Positions 6,845-13,223 of a stretch of DNA of 14,471 bases are shown here, one piece after another; within the stretch, counting starts at the first letter, position 1, and every line of letters starts with the position of its first letter. The position numbers and the translations under genes were made by a program. The notes under the pieces are model-generated. The model searched no databases. It was not told the origin of the DNA and saw only the letters and a list, made by a program, of their open reading frames with translations. Origin of the DNA: Halomonas sp. (GTDB taxonomy: Bacteria > Pseudomonadota > Gammaproteobacteria > Pseudomonadales > Halomonadaceae). Where the stretch lies: the NCBI GenBank assembly GCA_007116835.1, contig SKHS01000255.1, forward strand, positions 1 through 14,471, in the 5' to 3' direction.

Positions 6845-7312
6845 TTAAGGGGAAGAGGCGAGAATGCCGGCTTCGGTGCGTTGCTTTTGTCGAGCAGCAA
6901 TGCGCATCACATCAGGTCGCTGCATCAGCTGTGCAAGGCTGGTGTCGTCCAGAAAGCTGCGAATCTGTTCCGACAGGTCGCACCACAGGTGGTGAGTTAA
7001 ACAGGTATCGCCTTGCTGGCAGTCAGACAGCCCTTGGCAGCGTGTTGCATCTACCGTTTCATCAACAGCGTCAATCACTTGGGAAACGCTAATAGCATCC
7101 GGCGATTTAGCTAGCAAATAGCCGCCGCCGGGGCCGCGCACGCTGTTCACAAGGCCTGCACGGCGCAGGCGAGCAAACAGCTGCTCAAGGTAAGAAAGCG
7201 AGATTTCCTGACGCTGAGAAATGTCCCCCAAGCTAGTAGGCCCTTGGGGGCAATTGATCGCCAAGTCGAGCATGGCGGTAACCGCGTAACGGCCTTTCGT
7301 AGTCAAGCGCAT
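6845..7312 (-). CDS. iscR: Fe-S cluster-sensing transcription regulator IscR (Rrf2 family)
   Basis: Winged-helix regulator that represses isc when it holds a [2Fe-2S] cluster and controls other Fe-S genes in both holo and apo forms. 155 aa from the ATG at 7312. It opens with MRLTTKGRYAVTAMLDLA, contains the recognition helix region ISLSYLEQLFARLRRAGLV and the wing VRGPGGGYLL. It keeps all cluster ligands at the same numbers as E. coli: Cys92, Cys98, Cys104 and His107. A further Cys at 111 (LWCDL) is not in E. coli. GAGG lies 8 nt before the ATG; an in-frame GTG at 7321 would add three residues without support. First gene of iscR-iscS-iscA. An IscR-type operator overlaps its own promoter, so autoregulation is likely. 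Confidence 0.97.
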   Translation of the reverse strand: MRLTTKGRYAVTAMLDLAINCPQGPTSLGDISQRQEISLSYLEQLFARLRRAGLVNSVRGPGGGYLLAKSPDAISVSQVIDAVDETVDATRCQGLSDCQQGDTCLTHHLWCDLSEQIRSFLDDTSLAQLMQRPDVMRIAARQKQRTEAGILASSP

Positions 7313-7364
7313 GGCAGGCACCTCGACGCTGAACCTTCAGCGCACTTACGGCAAATGTAACGCC

Positions 7365-7393
7365 ATTATGGAAATCCTGAGTGCTTTGGTCAA
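7365..7393 (-). promoter_or_regulatory. iscR promoter (sigma70 type)
   Basis: Minus strand: -35 TTGACC (7388-7393), 17-bp spacer, -10 CATAAT (7365-7370); five of six consensus bases in each box with ideal spacing. Transcription would start near 7358, leaving a leader of about 46 nt before the iscR ATG. The TGA within the -35 box is the stop codon of cysE, so the promoter begins inside the upstream gene. Confidence 0.75.
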
Positions 7394-7397
7394 CTAT
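7373..7397 (-). promoter_or_regulatory. Putative type 1 IscR operator overlapping the iscR -35 box
   Basis: The 25-bp segment read on the minus strand starts ATAGTTGACC and ends CACTCAGGATT. Compared from memory with the E. coli type 1 IscR consensus (left arm ATASYYGAC, right arm AGTCRRSTAT), about 20 of 25 positions agree, including the full left arm. It covers the -35 element and most of the spacer, as expected for repression by holo-IscR. It also overlaps the last codons of cysE. Confidence 0.6.
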
Positions 7398-8256
7398 TGC
7401 GGGTCGTCGTGTCTGTTGACGTGGTTTTGGAGCTGCTGTCTTGGCGTTCACGACCAAGCCCTGGGCAGCCGGTTTCGTTTTCATCGAGAATGTCAGCAAA
7501 ATCTTCATCGCGAAGTGCGGGTAGCTGCCCTTCGCGATAGTTGGCATCTAGCTTACGTAGCGTTGAACACATGTGCTCAATGCGCTCATCCACCGCGTGC
7601 ATGTGGTCAAGCATTGCCTGCATCGAGCGGGCCACTGGATCGGGCATGTCCTGACTTACCCCGTAGGCATCAAAGCCAAATTTCTGGCAGATGGCTTCTC
7701 GGCGCGCAGGGTCTATATCAAGGACTTCTTCAATGTCGGGGTCGGCACGTTTAACGATTTTGCCAGGAATACCCACCACCGTTGCACCCGGCGGTACCTC
7801 TTTGGTCACTACCGCGTTAGAGCCAATTTTAGCCCCTGCGCCAACGGTGAACGGGCCCAGAATCTTAGCGCCCGCGCCAACAATTACACCGTCTTCCAGG
7901 GTTGGGTGGCGCTTGCCTTTGTTCCAGCTGGTGCCGCCCAGGGTAACGCCTTGGTAAAGCGTAACGTTATCACCGACCTGTGCCGTCTCACCAATCACTA
8001 CGCCCATGCCGTGATCGATAAAGAAGCGCCGACCAATGGTCGCACCTGGGTGAATTTCAATGCCGGTTAGCCAGCGTGAAAAACTTGATAGCGAACGCGC
8101 TAGCCACTTGAGGTTTTTCTTCCACAGCCAGTGGCCGCAGCGGTGCAGCAGCAGGGCGTGAAGGCCAGGGTAGTTAGTTAGCACCTCAAGAAAATTACGT
8201 GCCGCAGGGTCGCGGTCGAATACGCTATTAATGTCTTCACGCAGGCGTTGAAACAT
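7390..8256 (-). CDS. cysE: Serine O-acetyltransferase (CysE/EpsC type)
   Basis: Makes O-acetylserine from serine and acetyl-CoA, the committed step of cysteine synthesis. 288 aa. The N-terminal helical part is short (about 60 residues), as in EpsC/NifP-type enzymes rather than E. coli CysE. It is followed by a left-handed beta-helix of hexapeptide repeats at about 64-170 (IHPGATIGRRFFIDHGMG, VIVGAGAKILGPF, AKIGSNAVV). The catalytic His82 (in DHGMG) and His117 (in KRHPT) correspond to E. coli His158 and His193. The C-terminal part (DPVARSMQAML to RDEDFADIL) resembles the Pseudomonas homologue as I recall it; beyond it lies a variable Ser/Thr/Asp-rich tail. AAGGA is about 6 nt before the ATG at 8256. 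Its place just upstream of iscR suggests that cysteine supply is linked to sulfur delivery by IscS. Its stop codon lies in the iscR promoter. Confidence 0.94.
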   Translation of the reverse strand: MFQRLREDINSVFDRDPAARNFLEVLTNYPGLHALLLHRCGHWLWKKNLKWLARSLSSFSRWLTGIEIHPGATIGRRFFIDHGMGVVIGETAQVGDNVTLYQGVTLGGTSWNKGKRHPTLEDGVIVGAGAKILGPFTVGAGAKIGSNAVVTKEVPPGATVVGIPGKIVKRADPDIEEVLDIDPARREAICQKFGFDAYGVSQDMPDPVARSMQAMLDHMHAVDERIEHMCSTLRKLDANYREGQLPALRDEDFADILDENETGCPGLGRERQDSSSKTTSTDTTTRNS

Positions 8257-8404
8257 GGGTGATCCTTGGGCGTTAAAGGGCGGCAGTCATAAGCTGTTTG
8301 GAATATCGTTAGTGCAAAGCGTTCACTGAACAGGCGATGTTGGGGCGCAAAGGCATGACTTCAAGTTTAGGTCATTGTCACTTAGCTGGCATGCCCGCCT
8401 ATGG

Positions 8405-9166
8405 CTAGCGTTGATCCGCCGCTTTTTCCATTGCCGAAAGAATGCCTCGTAGAATGTTCATTTCCATTTTTTCTGGACGGGCGCGTAAGTAAAGGCGGCG
8501 AAGTCGTGCCATCAGCTGACGCGGCTGAGCAGGGTCGTGGAACTCAATGGCAATCAGGGTGCGCTCTAAATGTTCAAAGTAGCGCTCTAGCTCGGCATGG
8601 GTGGCCAGGGCCTCATCGTTTTCTGGAGCGCTGCTAGCGGTAGCAGCTGCTTGCTGCTGGATATGTTGTTGGCTAAGCCATGCCATGCGGCACTCGTACG
8701 CGATGACCTGAACCGCAGCCGCTAGGTTGAGCGAGCTGAAATCCGCATTGGTGGGAATATGTACGTGGGCGTGACAACGCTGCAGCTCGGCATTGGTCAA
8801 GCCACTGTCCTCGCGACCAAACACCAGGGCAACGCGTGCCGAGTCTGGCTGGCACTCGCTGGGTAGCCGTTCGGCTAGCTCTCGGGGGGAGATCATCGGC
8901 CAAGGTAGCGTGCGCGAGCGGGCACTGGCACCAACGGCTAGCGTGCAGTCGGCCACGGCCGCTTCCAGCGTGGAGTGAACGGTTGCCTGATGAAGCAGGT
9001 GGTCGGCTCCCGAGGCGCGGGAAATGCTGTCTTGGGTGATGACGTCGCAGCGCGGTGCAACGAGGGCTAAATCAGCCAAACCCATGTTGTGCATGGCGCG
9101 GGCGACGCCGCCAATATTACCAGGGTGACTGGTGCCAATAAGAACAATACGGATGCGCTCAAGCAT
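8405..9166 (-). CDS. trmJ: tRNA (cytidine(32)/uridine(32)-2'-O)-methyltransferase TrmJ
   Basis: SPOUT-class, SAM-dependent enzyme that 2'-O-methylates position 32 of the tRNA anticodon loop. 253 aa from the ATG at 9166 (E. coli 246). The N-terminal domain reads RIVLIGTSHPGNIGGVARAM, with the conserved Arg at 23; then SARSRTLPWPMI, and the trefoil-knot SAM region VALVFGREDSGLTNAEL ... FSSLNLAAAVQVIAYE. The C-terminal helical extension (LERYFEHLERTLIAIEF, RPEKMEMNILRGIL) is as in E. coli TrmJ. The frame stays open 34 codons further upstream, but the protein aligns with E. coli from MLERIRIVLIG, and the extension would run into the shared intergenic region with suhB. The Shine-Dalgarno is weak (CGAG). 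Divergent from suhB. Confidence 0.95.
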   Translation of the reverse strand: MLERIRIVLIGTSHPGNIGGVARAMHNMGLADLALVAPRCDVITQDSISRASGADHLLHQATVHSTLEAAVADCTLAVGASARSRTLPWPMISPRELAERLPSECQPDSARVALVFGREDSGLTNAELQRCHAHVHIPTNADFSSLNLAAAVQVIAYECRMAWLSQQHIQQQAAATASSAPENDEALATHAELERYFEHLERTLIAIEFHDPAQPRQLMARLRRLYLRARPEKMEMNILRGILSAMEKAADQR

Positions 9167-9215
9167 AATAGGCTCGGTGTTAAATGCGGAAAACACGCAG
9201 TTTAGCATGAGTCGA

Positions 9216-9244
9216 TGGCGTGCCCGAGGGGGCTCTGTTAGAAT
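9216..9244 (+). promoter_or_regulatory. Weak candidate suhB promoter
   Basis: In the 141-bp gap between trmJ and suhB, TAGAAT (9239-9244) matches the -10 consensus at five of six positions. The best -35 at 17-bp spacing is TGGCGT (9216-9221), a poor match. It would give a leader of about 57 nt. No better candidate was seen on this strand. Confidence 0.25.
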
Positions 9245-9307
9245 TGCCCGCCAAAGCAGTCCTGCCACTGCCTCCGTTCTTTAACATCACTGTGACAAGG
9301 CTCGATC

Positions 9308-10102
9308 ATGAACCCTATGGTCCAATTTACGCTGCGCGCTGCGCGTGGCGCTGTTGATCACTTTTTACGTGTGCGTGAGCGCATCGAAAATGCCCATGAT
9401 GAATTTAACCTCGACCGCTTGCTAGAAGATACCGCTCGCAAGGCAGAGGCCACCATTATTCAGCAGCTGCAGCGTGGGTACCCCCAGCACGGCTTCAGTG
9501 GCCGCTATACGCCCCATCAGTCGGGCGAAGGCGAAGGCGCTGATTTTGTCTGGAAAATTGAACCGATGCACGGCTATTCCAATTTAGCGGTGGCAGGTAA
9601 AGGCTTTGCTCTCTCAGTGGTGTGTCTCGTGAAAGGTCGCCCCGAGCATGCGGTGGTGGTCTCGCCGTTTGGTGATGACGAGTATATCGCCAGTCGTGGT
9701 CGCGGTGCCCAGCACAATGACAAGCGCATGCGCGTCAGCAAGCCAACGGCAATTTCAGGTACCCGAATAGCGATGAGCCTGCCGGAAACCTGGCTACGTC
9801 CAAACCATTTGCCAGCTTACCTGACCATTACCCAGCAGCTAGCCCCGCAGGTAGAAACGATGCTCGCCTCTGGCAGCGGCCTGCTGGATATTTGTGAGCT
9901 TGCCTGTGGTCGTGTCGACAGTGTGTTTGTGCTGGGGCTTGAGGAGCAGGATATGCAGGTGGGAACGCTGCTACTTAAAGAAGCAGGCGCGCTAATGGGG
10001 ACGCCCGATGGCAAGCCAACCGTTACTGCTGAAGGTCAGTTAATGGCCGCTGGTCCACGTCTTTATAAAGCATTGATCAAACAACTGGCGCCGCACTTTT
10101 AA
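9308..10102 (+). CDS. suhB: SuhB-family inositol monophosphatase-like protein with degenerate active site
   Basis: 264 aa, collinear with E. coli SuhB (267 aa) from MNPMVQFTLRAAR through GYPQH, RGRGAQHNDKRMR, SGSGLLDICELACGRVDSVF and LLLKEAGALMG. E. coli SuhB is a Mg-dependent inositol-1-phosphatase and also a factor in rRNA transcription antitermination. Here the catalytic motifs are changed. The DPLDGTTNF equivalent reads EPMHGYSNL (Asp84 to Glu85, Asp87 to His88). The Glu67-Glu68 pair becomes Arg66-Tyr67, Asp44 becomes Ala43, and the WD of motif B becomes QD (Asp212 kept as Asp215). The enzyme is therefore probably inactive as a phosphatase, while the fold and length are kept. AAGG lies 7 nt before the ATG. 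It is the only plus-strand gene in view and ends at a strong terminator. The symbol reflects family and synteny; function is inferred. Confidence 0.85.
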   Translation: MNPMVQFTLRAARGAVDHFLRVRERIENAHDEFNLDRLLEDTARKAEATIIQQLQRGYPQHGFSGRYTPHQSGEGEGADFVWKIEPMHGYSNLAVAGKGFALSVVCLVKGRPEHAVVVSPFGDDEYIASRGRGAQHNDKRMRVSKPTAISGTRIAMSLPETWLRPNHLPAYLTITQQLAPQVETMLASGSGLLDICELACGRVDSVFVLGLEEQDMQVGTLLLKEAGALMGTPDGKPTVTAEGQLMAAGPRLYKALIKQLAPHF

Positions 10103-10120
10103 GCGTTAACCGTCAGTGTT

Positions 10121-10160
10121 AAAAAAGCCCTGCTGGATTTTTCGCCAGCAGGGCTTTTTA
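10121..10160. terminator. Bidirectional Rho-independent terminator between suhB and secF
   Basis: Perfect 10-bp stem GCCCTGCTGG / CCAGCAGGGC (10127-10136 with 10145-10154), 8-nt loop ATTTTTCG, flanked by six A on the left and five T on the right. It therefore provides a T tract in both directions. It lies 18 nt after the suhB stop and 40 nt beyond the secF stop, so it serves both convergent genes. Confidence 0.92.
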
Positions 10161-10200
10161 GTGCGCGCCAGTTAAGGTGTTGGCGCGATCAGGCTGCTAG

Positions 10201-11127
10201 TTAAGGCAGCTCTTCTTCCTCTTCGTCGATCTCTTTTTTAGTGGGAATGAGGTCTTCTCGCGATAGCTTGAGCGGGAGCAGTAGCGCACCCGAAATATAG
10301 ATCGACGAGAAGGTGCCCACGACCACGCCAATCAGCAGAGCAACGGCGAAGTTCTGGATCATATCGCCGCCCAGCAACAACAGGGCCATGAGCACAAGGA
10401 TCGTCGTACCAGAGGTCGCTAGCGTACGGGAAAGCGTTGCGTTGATGGCTTCATTGAAAATTTGCGGCATATCATCAATGCGCGAGGTGCGGATCGCCTC
10501 ACGAATGCGGTCGTAAACAACAATGGTGTCGTTCAGTGAGTAACCAATGACCGCGAGGATGGCAGCTAATACGGTGAGGTTAAAATCGAGCTGGAACAGG
10601 GCAAAGATGCCCACGACGATAATCACATCATGTAGTAACGCCAGCAGTGCCCCTAGCGCAAATTTGTACTGGAAGCGGAAAGCCACATAGAGCATGACCA
10701 CGCCCAGCGCTATCATCAGCCCCAGGCCGCTTTGGTCGCGCAATTGCTCACCTACTTGCGCGCCCACAAACTCAGCGCGAACCAGGTCAACGCTGGCACC
10801 ATCGGCGCGGAGCAGGCTGACCACCTCGCTGCCTACATCGGCATCAAAAGCCTGTTGTAAGCGGATAAGCACTTCGGTTGAGGCGCCAAAGGTTTGTACC
10901 GACACATCTTGGAAGCCACTGCTTTCCAACAGCTGGCGAATGGCATCTAGCGAGGGTGCTGCGCCATAGCGCACTTCCACCAGCGTGCCACCGGTGAAAT
11001 CTAATCCCAGGTTGAGCTGTTGAAAAATAATCGCGCCAATCGAGATGACTAGCAATACGGCAGAGATAGCGAACGCAAGGTTTCGCCGTCCCATAAAGTC
11101 GATTTGCAGTTGTGATAGGGGTTTCAT
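10201..11127 (-). CDS. secF: Protein translocase subunit SecF
   Basis: Inner-membrane partner of SecD. The SecDF complex uses the proton or sodium gradient to help pull preproteins out of the SecYEG channel on the periplasmic side. 308 aa from the ATG at 11127 (E. coli 323). Six membrane helices are evident: the first at about residues 16-36, then a periplasmic domain starting LNLGLDFTGGTLVEVRY, then five helices from about residue 130 including ALLHDVIIVVGIF and the conserved GYSLNDTIVVYDRIRE. The C-terminus is strongly acidic (EIDEEEEELP). The ATG is preceded by AAGAGG (plus-strand CCTCTT at 11133-11138) at 5 nt; a GTG two codons upstream is too close to it. The start overlaps the stop of a 34-codon frame as TAATG. 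Last gene of the tgt-yajC-secD-secF unit. Confidence 0.96.
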   Translation of the reverse strand: MKPLSQLQIDFMGRRNLAFAISAVLLVISIGAIIFQQLNLGLDFTGGTLVEVRYGAAPSLDAIRQLLESSGFQDVSVQTFGASTEVLIRLQQAFDADVGSEVVSLLRADGASVDLVRAEFVGAQVGEQLRDQSGLGLMIALGVVMLYVAFRFQYKFALGALLALLHDVIIVVGIFALFQLDFNLTVLAAILAVIGYSLNDTIVVYDRIREAIRTSRIDDMPQIFNEAINATLSRTLATSGTTILVLMALLLLGGDMIQNFAVALLIGVVVGTFSSIYISGALLLPLKLSREDLIPTKKEIDEEEEELP

Positions 11128-11231
11128 TACCACCTCTTAAATGCTGGGCTAAGCGCGTGATTCAGATCCGCGCTTTTCAAATCTATGTCTTCCAAATTTA
11201 TGTCTATCAACGTCATGCCATTCAGAGCCAT
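11127..11231 (-). CDS. Candidate 34-residue pentapeptide-repeat microprotein between secD and secF
   Basis: A short open frame fills the secD-secF gap: ATG at 11229-11231, four bases after the secD stop, and TAA at 11127-11129 sharing its last A with the secF ATG. Its product is built of five-residue units with a central Leu, such as MTLID, INLED and IDLKS; five consecutive units occur at the N-terminus, followed by a short tail ending FKRW. This fits the A(D/N)LXX pentapeptide-repeat pattern, with Ala, Met or Ile two positions before the Leu. The DNA shows the same 15-nt periodicity. It has only a weak ribosome site (GGA 9 nt before ATG), so coupling to secD translation would be needed. The secF Shine-Dalgarno lies in its last codons. 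It could be a real microprotein, a leader coupling secD to secF, or a decayed remnant. I recognise no named homologue. Confidence 0.45.
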   Translation of the reverse strand: MALNGMTLIDINLEDIDLKSADLNHALSPAFKRW

Positions 11232-11235
11232 TTTT

Positions 11236-13089
11236 TCAAATCCACAGCTTTTTGACGGGCTTGCTACCATAGGTAAGGTTGACCATGGCACGTGTCACCA
11301 GCAGAGCAGTGAACATTGACGTCAAAATGCCGATAGAGAGCGTAACGGCGAATCCTTTCACAGGGCCGGTGCCAATCGAGAATAGAATGACAGCTACCAG
11401 TAGCGTGGTGATGTTGGCATCCACGATAGAGGTGAAGGCGCGCTCGTAGCCTGCATGTATGGCTTGCTGTATTGACATGCCGTTGCGCAGTTCTTCGCGT
11501 ATGCGCTCGAATATCAATACGTTAGCATCCACCGCCATCCCCAGGGTCAGTACAATGCCGGCGATGCCTGGCAGTGTGAGGGTGGCGCCGAGCATCGACA
11601 TAACGGCAATCAGCAGCGTCAGGTTAAGCGCCAGGGCGATATTGGCAAATATGCCAAATACTTTGTAGCGTGCCAGCATGAACAGGACGACTAGCAGCAG
11701 GCCGATTTGAACCGACAGCAGGCCTCGCTCAATGTTTTCAGCGCCCAGGCTTGGGCCGATGGTGCGCTCTTGAACAAAGTAGATAGGCGCGGCTAGTGAG
11801 CCCGAGCGGAGCAGAAGGGCAAGTTCGGCTGCTTCGGTGGGGGAGTCTAAGCCGGTAATGCGGAAGCTGTTGCCCAGTGCGCTTTGGATGGTCGCAAGGC
11901 TAATTAAGCCGCGTTCGACGTAAGGTTCACGAACGATGGTTTCTGCGCCGGTTTCTGGGTCGGTTTCAACTCGGTCTTCACTCTTATGTTCAATAAACAG
12001 TACCGCCATGTTGCGCCCAATATTGGTACGCGTGGCACGGTTCATTAAGGTGCCGCCGGTGCCGTCCAGGTTAATGTTGACCTGCGGGCGACCGTTTTCA
12101 TCAAAACTATGGCTGGCGCTGGACACGCTGTCGCCGGTAATGATGACATCACGCATTAAGTCAGCAGAGCGTGACGGGTTGTTTCGGAAAGAGAAACTTT
12201 CGGTTTCAATGTCAGGCGTGTCATTGCGAGCTTCTAGGCGGAACTCCAGGTTGGCAGTTGCGCCAACGATGCGTTTAGCAGCAACGGTATCTTGGATACC
12301 TGGCAGTTCAACGACGATTTGACTGGGACCCTGACGCTGAACCATAGGCTCGGCCACCCCTAGCTCATCGACGCGGTTACGCAGCGTGGTTAAGTTTTGA
12401 TTAACCGCATAATCCTGTATCTCATTGATAGTTTGGTCGGTGAGCGTCATCACTAAACGAGCAGCACGACCCTCGCCTTCACTGCTGTATTCAAAATCGG
12501 GGAAATCACGATTGATCAGGCGGCGTGCGGTATCGCGGTCTTCGGAGCTTGCGAAATCAATCGAAAGCGAGCGCTCTTCAACGGTTGTATTGCGGTAGCG
12601 AATCCGCTCACCACGCAACAGCTCGCGCATGGCGCTGGCGTTGACTTCTAGCCGTTGGGTAAGTGCCGCATCCATATCGACTTCAAGCAGGAAGTGGACA
12701 CCACCGCGTAAATCTAAGCCTAACGTCATAGGCGATGCGGAGAAGGCTTGTAGCCAGCTGGGTGTCGCTTCAGCTAGGTTTAAGGCGACCGTCGCTTCGT
12801 TGCCAAGTACGCTGGTGGCGATGTCTCTGGCAGTTAACTGGTCATCGTCATTTTGCAGGCGAATAAGCCACTGGCCACCTTCATGCTCCATCGCTTTAAT
12901 GGCGATGTCATTTTCAGCAAGGGCTTCTTCGACGCGGGTTATTTGGCGTTCATCCAGCGCGCTGCCTTGGGCGTCACTAATCTGGATGGCGGGATCTGCG
13001 GGGAATAGATTGGGAAGTGAATAGATCAGGCCGACCACTAAGATGACCAGTATCAGCAGATACTTCCACAGGGGGTAACGGTTGAGCAT
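11236..13089 (-). CDS. secD: Protein translocase subunit SecD
   Basis: Inner-membrane SecD, which works with SecF and YajC at the SecYEG translocon. 617 aa from the ATG at 13089 (E. coli 615). It starts MLNRYPLWKYLLI like E. coli, with the first membrane helix at about residues 8-29. It continues with the P1 periplasmic domain including LGLDLRGGVHFLLEVD, LRNRVDELGVAEPMVQRQG and IVVELPGIQD, and ends with five membrane helices. Among these is TLGMAVDANVLIFERIREEL, whose Asp corresponds to E. coli Asp519, essential for ion-driven function. The frame is open 20 codons further upstream, but that extension has no counterpart and would cross a hairpin, so I reject it. AGGG lies about 7 nt before the ATG. 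134 nt separate it from yajC. Confidence 0.97.
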   Translation of the reverse strand: MLNRYPLWKYLLILVILVVGLIYSLPNLFPADPAIQISDAQGSALDERQITRVEEALAENDIAIKAMEHEGGQWLIRLQNDDDQLTARDIATSVLGNEATVALNLAEATPSWLQAFSASPMTLGLDLRGGVHFLLEVDMDAALTQRLEVNASAMRELLRGERIRYRNTTVEERSLSIDFASSEDRDTARRLINRDFPDFEYSSEGEGRAARLVMTLTDQTINEIQDYAVNQNLTTLRNRVDELGVAEPMVQRQGPSQIVVELPGIQDTVAAKRIVGATANLEFRLEARNDTPDIETESFSFRNNPSRSADLMRDVIITGDSVSSASHSFDENGRPQVNINLDGTGGTLMNRATRTNIGRNMAVLFIEHKSEDRVETDPETGAETIVREPYVERGLISLATIQSALGNSFRITGLDSPTEAAELALLLRSGSLAAPIYFVQERTIGPSLGAENIERGLLSVQIGLLLVVLFMLARYKVFGIFANIALALNLTLLIAVMSMLGATLTLPGIAGIVLTLGMAVDANVLIFERIREELRNGMSIQQAIHAGYERAFTSIVDANITTLLVAVILFSIGTGPVKGFAVTLSIGILTSMFTALLVTRAMVNLTYGSKPVKKLWI

Positions 13090-13120
13090 GCAAGCCCTGC
13101 CTTCAATTACAAACGGAATC

Positions 13121-13147
13121 GCTGTGCACGGTGGTTCCGTGCACAGC
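13121..13147 (-). repeat. Perfect 11-bp inverted repeat in the yajC-secD gap
   Basis: GCTGTGCACGG (13121-13131) and CCGTGCACAGC (13137-13147) form an 11-bp stem with a 5-nt loop. It sits 31 nt upstream of the secD ATG. Neither strand has a following T tract, so it is not a typical terminator. It may instead be a protein site, an mRNA-processing signal or a regulator of secD translation. Confidence 0.6.
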
Positions 13148-13175
13148 AATGTTCACCATCGACGCTACCATGTCA

Positions 13176-13211
13176 CCCCTGCCGGGGGGGCTGGCACTGA
13201 GTCGGCAGGGG
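13176..13211 (-). repeat. Second GC-rich inverted repeat in the yajC-secD gap
   Basis: CCCCTGCCG (13176-13184) pairs with CGGCAGGGG (13203-13211), a 9-bp stem around an 18-nt loop holding a run of seven G on the plus strand (counting the last base of the stem). It lies 12 nt past the yajC stop. No T tract follows on the minus strand. Together with the next stem it makes most of this gap structured. Confidence 0.5.
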
Positions 13212-13223
13212 GAAGTGCAAGCG

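Noticed and set aside
7573..8070. 165-codon open frame on the plus strand across cysE
   Set aside because: Antisense to the hexapeptide-repeat region of cysE; its length is explained by the GC-rich repeat structure, and no ribosome site or domain supports it.
9167..9268. 34-codon upstream extension of trmJ
   Set aside because: The family starts at MLxxIRIVL. The extension enters the divergent promoter region of suhB.
13090..13149. 20-codon upstream extension of secD
   Set aside because: SecD aligns with E. coli from MLNRYPLWKY. The extension has no family counterpart and runs through a hairpin.
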